A DNA stretch of 64,000 nucleotides from contig BRKX01000002.1 of assembly GCA_026008535.1 (NCBI GenBank), positions 34,525,501-34,589,500 on the forward strand, given 5' to 3'. A program made the translations under genes and the position numbers. Below the pieces are notes generated by a model, which saw only the letters and a program-made list of their open reading frames with translations, did no database searches and had not been told where the DNA came from. The stretch is from Perilla frutescens. Taxonomy: Eukaryota; Streptophyta; Magnoliopsida; Lamiales; Lamiaceae. Within the stretch, counting starts at the first letter, position 1, and every line of letters begins with the position of its first letter. This document shows positions 12,694 through 24,284 of this stretch, piece by piece.

Positions 12694-14713
12694 TATATTT
12701 AAGAGTAATGCTATTTGGCCACATATGTGGTCGACCATAATTTATAATTATGGTATATTTTAAATATATGTTAAGTAATCAATTAAAGATTTGATTATTG
12801 ATTATTATGGTTTTACAATCATATCCTTGTAATTCATTTTAGAAAGTTGTTGACTGTATCTTTTTAAAATTCAAATATTACAAAAAAAAACTCATCAAAA
12901 TTATATATGGATTATTAGTAATAAACAATATATATAATATAATTCAAAATTGACTTCCTTCAATATAATTGATAATAATTTATTAATTTTTTACATTAGT
13001 TATATTATTTAAAATAAACAGTATATATAATATAGAATATACGATTTAATGTAAATTTCAGCAATTTATTCTTAAGGGAGACGTGATTCCTTCCTCATTT
13101 AAGGGTTTTTATTTTATTTTAAAATTTTGAATCACACAATAATCAAATTAATTAATAAATTAAATATATTAATTGAATTAATTTTTGTTCGTAGTCATGG
13201 AAGTTTGCATTAATTACTGGTTTCTATCATTGTTCTCCTTTTTCAAATAGGTTATCGTAAATTGGATAATGTTTAGAATCATTTAATTAAGTTGATATTA
13301 TGTTTACTTGGTTAATTTATTCAATTTTTAATCGAGTAATTGTTTATTTTGATAAATATTTGAAAAGAAAACAAATGAAATTTTGACATAAAGAAAAAAA
13401 ATATAATTATCAATATTTCAGTAATGTTATTTGGCATGATTTGATTCAGCTCAATAGTGACAAATTTATAATATAAACAAGCAAAATTATATTAATTTTG
13501 ACTAAAAATTTAACAAGTTCTCTACATGAAATTCATGTTGATCTTTCTCTCTTCATTAGCATGTTCATTAATTATCTATGAACAGTTTCACATAATATTA
13601 TCTACAAAATAATAATCAATTCGAAAATTTTAAGTTATATTCAAACTGAAATCCAAATTGGAATTAAGGCATGCAATTGACTTGTTAGCATTACCATCAG
13701 CATATTAAAATTAAATAATGCATACTCAACTAGAAGTTCTACCATTGGTAGCATTTTATATGCAATACAGTATTTCTAGGTATATCAATTGTAATTATAG
13801 CTAGCTTAGTATATATAAGTAAAATATGAAAAAAAAACATTATTTGATAATACATTAAAGATATGATTTATATAATACAATTATATATTTATAATTGTAT
13901 GTGTGTATATTATACTAGATTAAACGGAGTTTTTAACCAGAGTCATTGGTCAAGTTCTAAAATATTTATTTGAGTTTTATAGGAGTTTTATATCTATATA
14001 TTATCTAAAAGTAAGATAGTCGCTTAAATTAGAAACCATAAATTTTCCCGCCCAAAGTATATTACCAAATATATAAATACTTAATATAAAATAAAAATAA
14101 ATTATTAGAAAATATTTTTTTAATAATATATCTAATAATTTTCATAAATAACATGCAATCAATTAGGAGTAATTATTTTCCTAACTCCATAAAAATCAAT
14201 TAATTATAGAAAAATTAACGTTCCTAACAAAATTTGTCGTTGATTACATAAAATATATAATACTACATATAACATACAATGTTTTATTTTAACATCTATA
14301 TGTACATATATAGTATTAGGTAGGATTTGGTTAATTAATAATAAATTAAAACATAATCTTAATTTGAAACTTAATCGATTTTATATAATTGTATTTCACA
14401 ATCTTTATCTTTATAATATATATTAAATAATGCAATGTTTCATGCATCAGCAGAAAAATATGTTGCTTTTCCCCATCTATTTGACATTTTTCTGTTTTAG
14501 AAATTAATTATATAATATTAAAAAACTGACTATTTAATTTAATATTAAATTATTCATTCAATTTTGTAGCTATTATAAAATAAAACCAATATCATAAAAT
14601 CCAGCTAAAATTTTGCTTAGATTGTTTTATGATTACCCTAATTATACGGATAAATATATTTGGTAAAAATAAAAAATACAGATAAATATTTCTTAAATAT
14701 TCTATAATTGATT

Positions 14714-14759
<46 letters not shown>

Positions 14760-15729
14760 CAGTTGCAAAAAAAAAACAACTTAAATAATGTCACTAAAAT
14801 TTATCGTTAAAATGGATGGAGATATTACATTAATAGATTTACCATAATTAAAATATTAATTCGTACAATTTAAATCTATTAACATTACCCCCAACAAATA
14901 AATTCGTGTAATATATAAAAGTAACATACAGATATATTAAGGTTAACTTAAAGAAATAGTTGGGTGGATTGTAAGTTAAAACTATATATATAAGTGTGTG
15001 TGTGTGTGTAATTATCAAATCAATACAGGTATAAAAATGGAATATATTGATATCGATGTATGTTATATGAGTACCATAATTACTTATATATATATATATA
15101 TATAAGGTAAACAACTTTATATTATAAGAACACATTCAATAAATTATCTACTCTCTATAATATGATTGATTTGTGTGTGATTAATTTGCTATAAATAAAT
15201 AAATTAAACATGTACAAAATCATATGATTGATATGCATGATTTTTACCTATGATTTTGTATTCTACTGATATTATAAATATGAGGTGTAGAAAATTTGGT
15301 TACATCAATTTGATCCAAAATTATTATTTTGGATTGGCAAATTATTTTATTGGGGGCACCTATATATTATTTTATTTATTAGTTGGTTCAAATTTATTTC
15401 AATGGTAAATGTGAAAATGGTTGTAGTTTTAATAATTTTGATATAATGTTACAATCCATTGCTTTTTTTCTAATGTTAAAATTAACTTGCATTTATGATT
15501 AGCAATATTAGTTATCTAAAAATATAATGTTTAAACACATACATTCTTATGTATAATTATTTTATTAACAAATAATATTTAATATTTAAAAATTGAATAT
15601 TTATATGTATTTGTGTTAAGCTTTTATGTTCCTATTATGTAGATAATGTATTTTTGCACAATATTCCACCACAATTATATATATTTGATTTGATATTATT
15701 AACTATAGAAATATATTTTATTATATATA

Positions 15730-16043
15730 CTCCCTCCTATTCTAAATATAAGACGTTTAGAGTTGTTGCACACGTTTTAATAAATAATTTTTTACCCAAT
15801 TTAACTTTCATTATATTAATTATAATTTACATTTGATAGCATATCTAGACATTTAAAGAATTAAAGAATAAGGAGCCACTAGTCTCGAAAGTGAGTAAAT
15901 TCATAAACCAAATTAATTGAATTTACATTAATTTATGTGTTCATTAATTGAGGGTTAAAATTGACATGATTTTCTAAAAAGACTTATATTTTGCAAATAG
16001 TTAAAAGAGACGAAAAAAGACTTATATTTTGTATAGAAGGGAG
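15730..16043. mobile_element. Stowaway-type MITE (314 bp)
   Basis: It starts CTCCCTCCTATTCTAAATATAAG and ends, reversed, CTCCCTTCTATACAAAATATAAG, with TA on both sides (15728-15729 and 16044-16045). These are the classic Stowaway ends and TA duplication of Tc1/mariner MITEs. The frame at 15654-15836 overlaps its left end and is not a gene. Confidence 0.85.
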
Positions 16044-16427
16044 TAATAGATTTGATTTCATAGGGTAAATAAATTTGTTAATGTAATTGATTTATGATGA
16101 TAACTATTTCAATGTAGTTTGTTAGGGAATATGCAATGCACGAAAAATTTAACAAATAAATGAATTACATTCTTATTTATATTTGTATTATAGTCTTGTA
16201 TGTAGTAAAATTCATATCTCTACATTCTACCCAAATATATAATTTTTGAGAATTAATGAAAATATCATGTTTCTTTATTGCCAAAAGAATTTGATGATTA
16301 ATATATCTATATTTTTTAGAACAACATATCTTAGATTTTTCTTATAAAAATAAAATAAAATACAATAATACTTTTTTTGTACTTGGGATAAATGGGGGAG
16401 CAGCGGGTTATGTATACAATACGTCTC

Positions 16428-16575
16428 ATTTTTATACATGGATTTCCATCTGAGACGTCTCCAGTCTCTAGCCAAAATGCCCCCCTTTTACACATAGGTC
16501 TTCATCGTTTGAGAATTCTCAAGGTCTCCACTCGAGAGTCTTCTTTTTTACACTTGACTTGGTGTCTCCACAGTC
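16428..16575. repeat. Degenerate tandem repeat rich in perfect palindromes
   Basis: Three blocks of about 60 bp repeat the order TTTTTACA(C/T), CTTCATC or TTCCATC, then a GTCTCCA phrase. Two perfect palindromes stand at matching places in the first two blocks: GAGACGTCTC (16452-16461) and TTGAGAATTCTCAA (16509-16522). The patch is noticeably richer in G+C than the element around it. Confidence 0.55.
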
Positions 16576-17305
16576 CAATAAAAAGTTAACTTAATTATTT
16601 TTATTATATTTCTTTCATAATTATAAATTCTAAAAATATAATAATAACTGTGCATATTTCATCCGTGCATCGCACGACGGGTCATTCTAGTGAACTTTAA
16701 ATTTGAATTATTGAAACTATCAATTTTCAATTTTGATATAGTTTAGATTAATATATATACATATATGTGTGTGTGTGTGTGTGTAATTTTTTTGAGAATA
16801 TACACACACACACACACATATAATTAAATAGCTTGTACAAGTTATAATTTTGATACTTTTTAGTTTAACATTTTTAATAAAATTTAATAGGTAATTAATT
16901 AGTAATGAATTTTTTCATTGAAAATTAATATACAAATAAAAAATAAAAAATTTGCCTAAAAAAGTATGTATTGCACTATTGTGTGTGTGTTTTTAGTTTC
17001 AAATTTGAAAATAAATGAAAAATCCTATGACAAATCGCCTCAAATTTTCTTTTACGTATGCACCTTGTATGATGTTGCAATTATTTTTTATAATAATTTG
17101 TTTATTTTTTTTAAACATTTCTATGAAATATGTGAATATCTAAAAGATACAAATAAATCACTTTCTAAAATGGAATATAAGGGCATAATTGAAAAATCAT
17201 AATGATCCATAATCAAAATTTAAATTGATTACTTACCATATATTTAAAGTATACTATAATTATGAATTATGGCCGACTGACTGAATAGCATTATCCTATA
17301 TTTAA

Positions 17306-17326
17306 ATACTCACACACACACACATA

Positions 17327-17387
<61 letters not shown>

Positions 17388-19146
17388 GGCTCATTCCAAT
17401 TTTTTCAAAATGGTTTAACTGAACAAGTAATCCTATGATTCAGTTACTTGACCGAGTTACTTGACGGATTTGATATCAGGTCTGAATTTAAAAAATCTGT
17501 TCAAATGAGGACTTATCTATATATTTATTATTTTATTTGGAAAGAAGGATAAAAGTAATAAATAGGAGGGCCCTATTTGTCATCATGAATGGCAACAAAG
17601 ATCAGTAAAGCCAATTAACTCTTCTTTTTTTTTTTTCACACACGCACAAAAAAAAAAGCCAACTCAAATATTTGGCCTCCACTTTTGTACGTTTCCGAGT
17701 AAATACACCGCTGCCCCCCTTCTTTGCCCCAACCCCACACGTAACAAGTTATACAATTTTTTTATTTATTTCTTTTTAAATCATACACACACATATATCT
17801 AAACTATTAACAAAGTAAATCATAACAAATATCTCCAACATTATGCTCGCTTAATTCTTATAATTAAAGTTATTGTACACTGATACGGATTGAATTTTTT
17901 GTATTGTTTTTATTGTTCACTCATCACGTGTTTTTGATGAGTTTTTATCCTTCTTTGTATAATTCTTTTTTTCTTTTCTTTGATGGTTTTATAATATCCA
18001 GCTCAATTATATATAATTAAATTTATTGTACCAATTAGTTTTTTAATTTCCACGTTTTCCGACTTGCAAAAAACAGCAACAAACATTTATAAAGATACTT
18101 CGTCGTTTTGTATCTACAATTAGATTTAACTCATTTACCCAAAATTCTACCAAATCGTTTTTAGTGAACCACGACTTATAATTTAACATATTGAGCTTGT
18201 TTCAACTCATTTGTCTCTGCAAGTCTGCAATGATTATTAATTAAGACTAATTCTCAAACAAGTGTATGATTTTGTGAATTCGAACTCAATTTCTAATTTA
18301 CAAATTATTCCACGTGTTCAACGTCACTAACCAAATCTATTTATGAATCAACATTAATCCCGAAAAGTCATTCTAAATTACTAGCGCAATTATGATATAT
18401 ATATATATATATATTTATATGTGTGTGTGTATCTATAATTGATTTGGATGGAGTTCTATATACACTTGTTCAAGAAAAATAAATTCGAAATGTCGCGCGT
18501 ACTAGTTGATGTATTATATTTAGGTACAATTCCGCGTTTTTTTTATTAAATGGGTATATTTAGTGAATAGATGGATGAATTTTGACCAAATTGAAGCATG
18601 CTCAAAATCAATGAGCTCAGTCGATGTCTACACATCGCAAAACCAACTACTTAACCTTAAATTAACTCCTTAAGCTTTGCACTTTTTGGCTCATGCTTTA
18701 ATTACATATTTGGTTTTGTAACTTCTTAATTACGGCTTAATTGGCTTTTCTATCATCAATCTGTTAGATTTAATTGTGAGAAGTTCCTTAAGCAGTAAAT
18801 CAATTTCTATTCGAAGACCTCTCACGTAGATTATCAAAATCATAACAAGAAAACGGAAACATACATGAGTTCATACTTTGGAGATTCTTTTGTCACTAAG
18901 ATGGTTTGAATTTTCCAAGTGATCAGTGGCTCTCCTTAGTGAGATCTAAAGAAAGAATATAGTCTCAAGTGTGCATAAGCCCATCACTTGGGGACCAAAT
19001 CCTACTAGTATATATAGTACGTAGTCATTGATTTGCATTTTATCTCCGCTCCTTATGGGTCGGGTTCAACACATTTAATTTTAATTTCATGACCATATGA
19101 TATCCCCTAATTTAGTCCAAATTATTTTATTTTATTTTTTACTTTT
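17306..19146. other. A+T-rich intergenic DNA
   Basis: No gene. It opens with a CA run and a TA microsatellite (17329-17386), and another TA/TG run lies near 18394-18430. Nothing else could be assigned. Confidence 0.5.
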
Positions 19147-19246
19147 TTACTCACATACCCGACCTGATGGTATTCAAAATATTTGAACCCGTGATCTTTG
19201 ATCTCCAAGTAACCTCACTCCACCACTAGACCATCCCCACCGGGAT
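19147..19246 (-). mobile_element. tRNA-derived short SINE, minus-strand copy
   Basis: Read on the minus strand it runs CCCGGTGGGGATGGTCTAG, GTGGTGGAGTGAGG, TTGGAGATCAAAGATCACGG, GTTCAAAT, and ends ACCCGACC, GTGAGT and a poly-A-like tract. It matches the copies at 19512 and 21056. TGGTCTAGTGG and GTTCAAAT correspond to the A and B boxes of a tRNA promoter. Possible flanking duplication is TC(C/T)AAATTA. Confidence 0.75.
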
Positions 19247-19511
19247 CTAAATTAAAACCTTATTTAGATCACTTTAATTAGACCACCTTATGACAACTTA
19301 ATTATGCACATTTAATTTAACATATGTGTGTCCACATTAGATTATTTCGAACACAATCTTATCAAAGGTGTTGGATTATGGAAGAGTCGATGGTGCCCGC
19401 ACGGGTCGAACCTACACTTCCGACAATATCATCAAATCAATATAGTCATATGATACACATGTATAATCAATATAAACTAATTAACATAAATTAAAATGTG
19501 CTTGTTAATGT

Positions 19512-19616
19512 GTCTCGGTGGGAATGGTCTAGTGGTGGAGTGGGGTTGCTTGGAGATCAAAGGTCACATGTTCAAATCTTCTCAATACCACAGGTCGGGT
19601 GTGTGAGTGAAAAAAA
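19512..19616 (+). mobile_element. tRNA-derived short SINE with target duplication
   Basis: The copy starts GTCTCGGTGGGAATGGTC and carries an A-box-like TGGTCTAGTGG and a B-box-like TGTTCAAATC. It ends GGTCGGGTGTGTGAGTG followed by A7. Flanks GTGCTTGTTAATGT (19498-19511) and GTGTTTGTCAATGT (19617-19630) match at 12 of 14 positions, a clear target-site duplication of the LINE-mobilised kind. At about 105 bp it is little more than a tRNA-like head plus a short tail. Confidence 0.85.
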
Positions 19617-19630
19617 GTGTTTGTCAATGT

Positions 19631-20170
19631 TATTTTGTTGAATATGTCGACATATTAACTGCAAAATTATATTTATGACAGGCGAAAAAATATTAGTTCT
19701 CAAATAATAATGATTTTAATTAGCAAGGATACGTACGTTGCTTGTTGAATGATGCAAATCAAATAGAATGCAGTTTGAAATAAACAGCTTATATGAATTT
19801 TTGGTCCTGAGGTCTAATCCGTCTTGATTTACATATTGTATTTTTATATTACATCACGTGTTTCATTTCACTTCACTAATACACTCATGTGTATATGTAT
19901 TATGCCATCTAATAAAATCATATACCAAATACATAGAACATACATTGATGATATCCAGTGAAACATGCATAACATGAAATCACACACCCTAGCTAGTCCT
20001 TAATTAGTTAAGGTTAATTAATTAGACCTTCATTTGGGATTTAGTAATTAATATGAACAACTACCGCGTGACTATTTTTCCCTATTTTTTTAAAGGCTTG
20101 AGAAAATTGGGAAAAAAAAAAAGCTAGCTAGCAATTTAATTTTTGTCCCCCCATTAAAAAAATCAGACTC
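19631..20170. other. SAUR upstream region
   Basis: Upstream of the SAUR TATA box. No canonical TGTCTC auxin-response element was noticed close to the box. There are A/T tracts and a GCTAGCTAGC palindrome near 20122-20131. Regulation cannot be read further from sequence alone. Confidence 0.4.
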
Positions 20171-20178
20171 TATAAATA
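20171..20178 (+). promoter_or_regulatory. TATA box of the SAUR gene
   Basis: TATAAATA in the context CTCTATAAATAGGC, 197 bases before the SAUR start codon. Transcription would begin about 30 bases downstream, near 20200, just before the GA repeat. Confidence 0.8.
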
Positions 20179-20232
20179 GGCACAATATCTCTCACTTCTT
20201 GCCATCAAACTCCAAATTAAATTTCCCTTCTG

Positions 20233-20236
<4 letters not shown>

Positions 20237-20311
<75 letters not shown>
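20237..20311 (+). repeat. GA microsatellite in the SAUR 5' leader
   Basis: About 37 uninterrupted GA units lie between the inferred transcription start and the start codon, so the repeat would be transcribed. GA tracts in plant leaders and promoters are known targets of GAGA-binding (BBR/BPC) proteins. A role here is inference. Confidence 0.9.
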
Positions 20312-20313
<2 letters not shown>

Positions 20314-20367
20314 CTAGAATCATCTCATATATTATCATCGATCATCAGCATATATATATATCAAAAA

Positions 20368-20703
20368 ATGGGCATGATAAAATCGACGAAAATGTCACAA
20401 AAAGCAGTGATTAAGGAGATAATGAAGAGATGCACAAGAATAGGGAAGAATTCATCAAAGTTAGAGAGTGAAGAAGGAGGGCTGCCATTGGATGTGCCGA
20501 AGGGGCATTTTGCAGTGTATGTGGGAGAAAAGAGAAGCAGATACATCGTCCCAATTTCATATCTGAGCAAGCCTGAGTTTCAGAGGCTGTTGCAGCAAGC
20601 AGAAGATGAGTTTGGCTTTCATCATCACAATTTCGGACTCATCATTCCTTGTGATCAAGATGTTTTTGAGTGTCTGCTCTCTATGCTCACCTACAACTTT
20701 TAA
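20368..20703 (+). CDS. SAUR family protein (small auxin-up RNA)
   Basis: A 111-residue intronless frame of the auxin-inducible SAUR family (PF02519). The core is unmistakable: LPLDVPKGHFAVYVGE (39-54), RYIVPISYL (58-66), PEFQRLLQQAEDEFGF (69-84) and the IIPC turn (92-95). Length and single-exon structure are normal for the family. The basic N-terminus (KSTKMSQKAVIKEIMKRC) is the usual variable extension; there is no signal peptide or membrane segment. SAUR proteins are short-lived and many promote cell expansion by inhibiting PP2C.D phosphatases, which keeps the plasma-membrane proton ATPase active. That role is known for the family, not shown here. The ATG at 20368 is the first after the TATA box and has a good AAAAAATGG context; the next Met is residue 3. 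No neighbouring SAUR lies in the window, although these genes often cluster. Confidence 0.96.
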   Translation: MGMIKSTKMSQKAVIKEIMKRCTRIGKNSSKLESEEGGLPLDVPKGHFAVYVGEKRSRYIVPISYLSKPEFQRLLQQAEDEFGFHHHNFGLIIPCDQDVFECLLSMLTYNF

Positions 20704-21055
20704 TCTTCTCATCAATTCTCTTCAATTCAATTAATTAGTAATTTCAGGATTCTATTAATTGTACGTAGTCTGCTTGTAACTTTTTTTATTAACGTTTACA
20801 ACTTCCTAGCTAATTGGGAATTCTTTCATGTATACAAGTGGTATAAAATTAAATTAAATTACTATGATGATTCGTTGTATCATATATATAAACCATTGGG
20901 ACGCTGGGATCATGTGTTGTGTTGTTTGGGGGGAAACACATTAAACACCAATATAATTATCATCAAATGTGTGAAACTAATTAATTCTCTTGTTATATAA
21001 AAATATTGCACCAAACACTTCTGTTAAAAGAATTGTCTCAAACTATCTTATATAT
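20704..21055. other. SAUR 3' flank
   Basis: Contains the 3' untranslated region of the SAUR gene. No perfect AATAAA follows the stop. A loose GGATTCTATTAATTGTACGTA arrangement near 20747-20767 recalls the DST mRNA-instability element of some SAUR transcripts but is too degenerate to call. Confidence 0.4.
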
Positions 21056-21156
21056 GTCTCGGTGGGATGGTCTAGTGGTGAAAAAAGTTATTTGGAGACC
21101 AAAGGTCATGAGTTTAAGTCTCCTCAATACGATCGATTGTGTGAGTAAAAAAAAAA
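21056..21156 (+). mobile_element. tRNA-derived short SINE with target duplication
   Basis: Second plus-strand copy: GTCTCGGTGGGATGGTCTAG, then GGTCATGAGTTTAAGTCTCC and TGTGTGAGT with A10. Flanks TATCTTATAT (21044-21053) and TATCTTATAT (21157-21166) are identical, so this insertion is fairly young. It lies about 350 bp downstream of the SAUR stop. Confidence 0.85.
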
Positions 21157-21166
21157 TATCTTATAT

Positions 21167-22423
21167 TTTTTTATGAATATGCACTTGCACTTTTTTATGA
21201 AAACGGTGCAGATTTTTTGAAATTGCGAGGGATTTTCGTATATTTGTAATTTGGAAGAAAATGAATGTGAGTGGACTCACTATCTTATGTTTGGAAAACA
21301 GTGAAGAAACTATTATGACTTTGATTGTAATGTTTGGTAAAATTAATCAACTAAAGAATGTAATAATTAAGAGTCGAAAGCATAAAATATCTTTTTTTTT
21401 TATCACTTTAATACTACCAAAAAAATATTTTTAATTTTTTAAACTATGAACAATATAGTTTATAATTCTATATAATCAATTTTTAAACTATGAAAAAATT
21501 ATACTCTATGTTGCATTTTTAAATTATGAGTTTTTCTTATATACTTTTTTTTTCAATTTTATTTTTTTGTGATTTAGTTTAATTTTATGATTGTTTCTTG
21601 GGGTTTATCCCATCCAGTTAGGGTTTATAATTAATTTTTAATATTAATTTTCACTTTTCAATTAATGATTCATTATTATGGTTGACTTTGTCTAATTTAT
21701 ATTTTTTAATTTTTTCATTCATTTTTTTATTGATAAATGTTGACTATGATTATTTATGTTATAATTAATTTTATTTTATTAAAATTATAAATTTAATATT
21801 GAAACATGAAGTGAAACACGAAAAATACAACATGAAATTTCAGCCGAATTTAGCTTTACTATGATAAATTAGTAATTGAGAATCCATATAATAATGAAAA
21901 AAAATATAAAATATAAACACAAGCGAAAAAAACAACAACTTGCATTTAGTGTAATTAAGCAGATGATGGCAAGTGAAATCGATAAATTCAAATCACAAAA
22001 AAGTTTTATTAATTAATTTTCTTCAAATATTTGTTTATGAATGTCATTCTCTAAAGTAAAAAAAAAAAAAAAAGTAATCCAATAAATTCAGATATTGAAA
22101 ATGTGAGATCAATATGACCGACTTGTGACTGCTGGTGGTAGATTAGTGACGTACACATACATGTACTAACAAGGATAACATCTCCTGCCCTCTCATATTA
22201 TATTCCCGTGTCGTAATTAATTTTTTGTTTAATTTTTTTATTATACATTAATTGAGAAATGATGAATTCCGAAAAAAATTAAATTAAATAAAAAATAATT
22301 AAAATAAAATAAAAATTTAATATTTGGCACGAGGATTGATAGAGAATGACTAGGAGATCTAAAGTGATACTAAGTACTAACACATCAAATTGATAAGGTC
22401 TTAAGTTAAAATCAACATACTCT

Positions 22424-22463
<40 letters not shown>

Positions 22464-22655
22464 TAATGTCAAATACATGTTTATGTCTTGAACTTTCGTC
22501 TATTTTGTAAAAATGTCAAAAAATATCCAAACTTTCTACATTTTTATAAAAATATCATATGATCCAATGTTCAGTGTTGGATTTGTTCAGAAGGCACATC
22601 AGAGTATAGCTGGTAAAATGACATGAAAATTGATATTTATTCTCAATATGTAATA
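21167..22655. other. A+T-rich intergenic DNA
   Basis: No gene or bounded element recognised. An AAT microsatellite occupies about 22425-22462. Confidence 0.5.
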
Positions 22656-22921
22656 CTCCCTCCATTTCATAATGTTTTTTGTTTTAGGATTTTAATCTAG
22701 AATTAACAATTAATTTTTTGGACTAATATATCACTCCCTTCTATATCAAATAAAATCTAATTTCCTTATATTTTCCTAAAAAGTTTGCAAAATTTTCTCT
22801 CTCCATATATTTGTAGGGTTAAAATTGGGATAAAGAGTGTGAAAATATCTAAAATAATAAACATTTTGACACAAAATTAAATAAAACTCCTAAAACAACA
22901 ATCAAAATGAAATGGAAGGAG
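22656..22921. mobile_element. Stowaway-type MITE (266 bp)
   Basis: Ends CTCCCTCCATTTCATAATG and, reversed, CTCCTTCCATTTCATTTTG are terminal inverted repeats, with TA on both sides (22654-22655, 22922-22923). The pairing continues inward to TTGTTTTAGG on both sides. Confidence 0.88.
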
Positions 22922-22923
22922 TA

Positions 22924-24074
22924 CGATATTTCACGTCATTTTAAATCCTAAATTCGGTATGATTTGCCAGTAATGTGACACCGAAAATTAAGTTTGAGAA
23001 CATTTTAAAAAAGTGTGAAAAGTTGTAGCATTTTTTGGTATTTTAAAAATTTAAGATATTTTAACAAAGCAGCGGAGGACTGGGGAAATAAGTATTAGGC
23101 CTAATAAGAAGAAGATTTTACAAGGAGAAGAAGTTAGAGAAAGTAGGGTCAAGCATTAATAAAAAGTGCAGTATATCAATATGAGTGATGCACCCCAGGC
23201 CCCCCACAGCAGCAGCAGAACAACATAAAAAGAGAACAAAATTTAGTATTTTATGGTGAATGCTGTGCAACCTCGAAAAATAGAATTTTCAACTCTCGGT
23301 TCTCATACGCTGTAATAAAATCAACTCGACTATTATCAAGTTTAAATTTCATTCATTTATCTAATAGTTCCAGGTTCTCGGACTTTCTAAATTTAGATTA
23401 AAATTTTAACATTCATTATATTCTTTTGAAATATTTTTTTTTATTTTATTCTAAAAAAATACAATATATTTATTAAAATCCATTATTTTCTTATACCAAA
23501 TAAAAGTAACTAGAGATTTCATATACTTATTACTAATTAACGTAAAAAAAATATAATTATTTATGATGTTAATATATATTTGATAGTTTTACCATTTTAC
23601 TCACATGATGTTAATTTTTTTCCAACAGCTTCCCATAGACAAGATTTGACATCTGCAATCAAAACCTTCTCCCCTCAAATCTAAATAAAACACAACTGGA
23701 CAAGATTTGACAATCTGCTTTCAAAATCTTCACTCTCCTCAAATCTAAAAACAAACACAAACATTAATTTCATTATTATACAATTCTCCAGAAAGAAAAC
23801 AAAATACACCATCTCAATTTTAAAAATCACAATTCTCCATATTTCTCAAACAAACGTTTTCCAAATAACTTTAACAAACTGGCGGAGATGTCAAAGATAT
23901 TAGATATTTATATCATATTTTAGATTTAATTGGATTAGATTAGATTTTATTATTTATTTATATTGTATTGTTGATTAAGAATTTTATTGTAATTATGCTT
24001 TATGTTTCTTGTTTTCAAAATTTATTATATTATAAATGGACAAGTCCACATTGTTAATTACTAAGGGAGTATAG
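22924..24074. other. Intergenic DNA
   Basis: No gene. Short GC-richer patch with AGCAGCAGCAG near 23208-23218. A local tandem duplication (23638-23760) is listed separately. From about 23880 there is A+T-rich sequence ending in TATAAATGG (24034) that might be an LTR remnant, but no ends were found. Confidence 0.4.
23638..23760. repeat. Two-copy tandem duplication of about 61 bp
   Basis: 23638-23697 and 23699-23760 share GACAAGATTTGACA, TCTGC, TCAAAA, CTTC and CCTCAAATCTAAA in the same order with a few changes. Confidence 0.8.
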
Positions 24075-24284
24075 TAGGGCCACCGGCTAAGGAGGGGCGC
24101 GACGCGCGTAAACACAGGGCCCCTCAAAGTTCATGCATAGTTTTTAAATACTAGGAGCCTAATTTTTTAATATTAGAGGCCCAATTTTTGTTAATAACTT
24201 AAAACATGTTTTTTTTTTAATTAGTATTAGAAGCCCAATATTTATAATTAGCATAGAGCCCCTAAAGTATTTAAGATGGCCCTA
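24075..24284. mobile_element. Possible small hAT-like TIR element
   Basis: Starts TAGGGCCACCGG and ends, reversed, TAGGGCCATCTTAAATAC. Inside, AGGGCCCCT (near 24116) and AGAGCCCCTAAAG (near 24255) are also loosely inverted, with repeated GAGGCCCAAT/GAAGCCCAAT. No convincing 8-bp flanking duplication, so the call is tentative. Confidence 0.4.

Larger units (their letters stand above)
13993..16690 (+). mobile_element. Possible Helitron nested in the Mutator-like element
   Basis: The 3' end is well formed: hairpin CGTGC-ATC-GCACG (16664-16676), then GACGGGTCATT and terminal CTAG (16687-16690) followed by T, matching the Helitron rule of a hairpin, CTRR and insertion between A and T. A candidate 5' end, TCTATATATTATC preceded by A, lies at 13993. 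The 5' assignment rests only on its resemblance to common plant Helitron starts, so the span is uncertain. No Rep/helicase frame, hence non-autonomous if real. Confidence 0.4.
12703..17296. mobile_element. Mutator-like element with long TIRs and perfect 9-bp target duplication
   Basis: The left end GAGTAATGCTATTT and the reversed right end GGATAATGCTATTC start terminal inverted repeats that can be followed for about 170 bp (12703-12875 against 17296-17125). Shared inner landmarks include AAATATATG.TAAGTAATCAAT and ATTTTAGAAAGT. The flanks are a perfect 9-bp duplication TATATTTAA (12694-12702 and 17297-17305), the hallmark length for Mutator-like elements. No transposase is visible, so the copy is non-autonomous. 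The 4.6-kb interior contains a Stowaway MITE, a possible Helitron and several TA/TG microsatellites. Confidence 0.88.

Noticed and set aside
20199..20414. Frame with Arg-Glu repeats overlapping the SAUR start
   Set aside because: It is the translation of the GA microsatellite and lacks an ATG start upstream of the repeat.
20747..20767. DST-like mRNA instability element after the SAUR stop
   Set aside because: Only the GGA and GTA words and rough spacing agree; the central ATAGAT block is missing.
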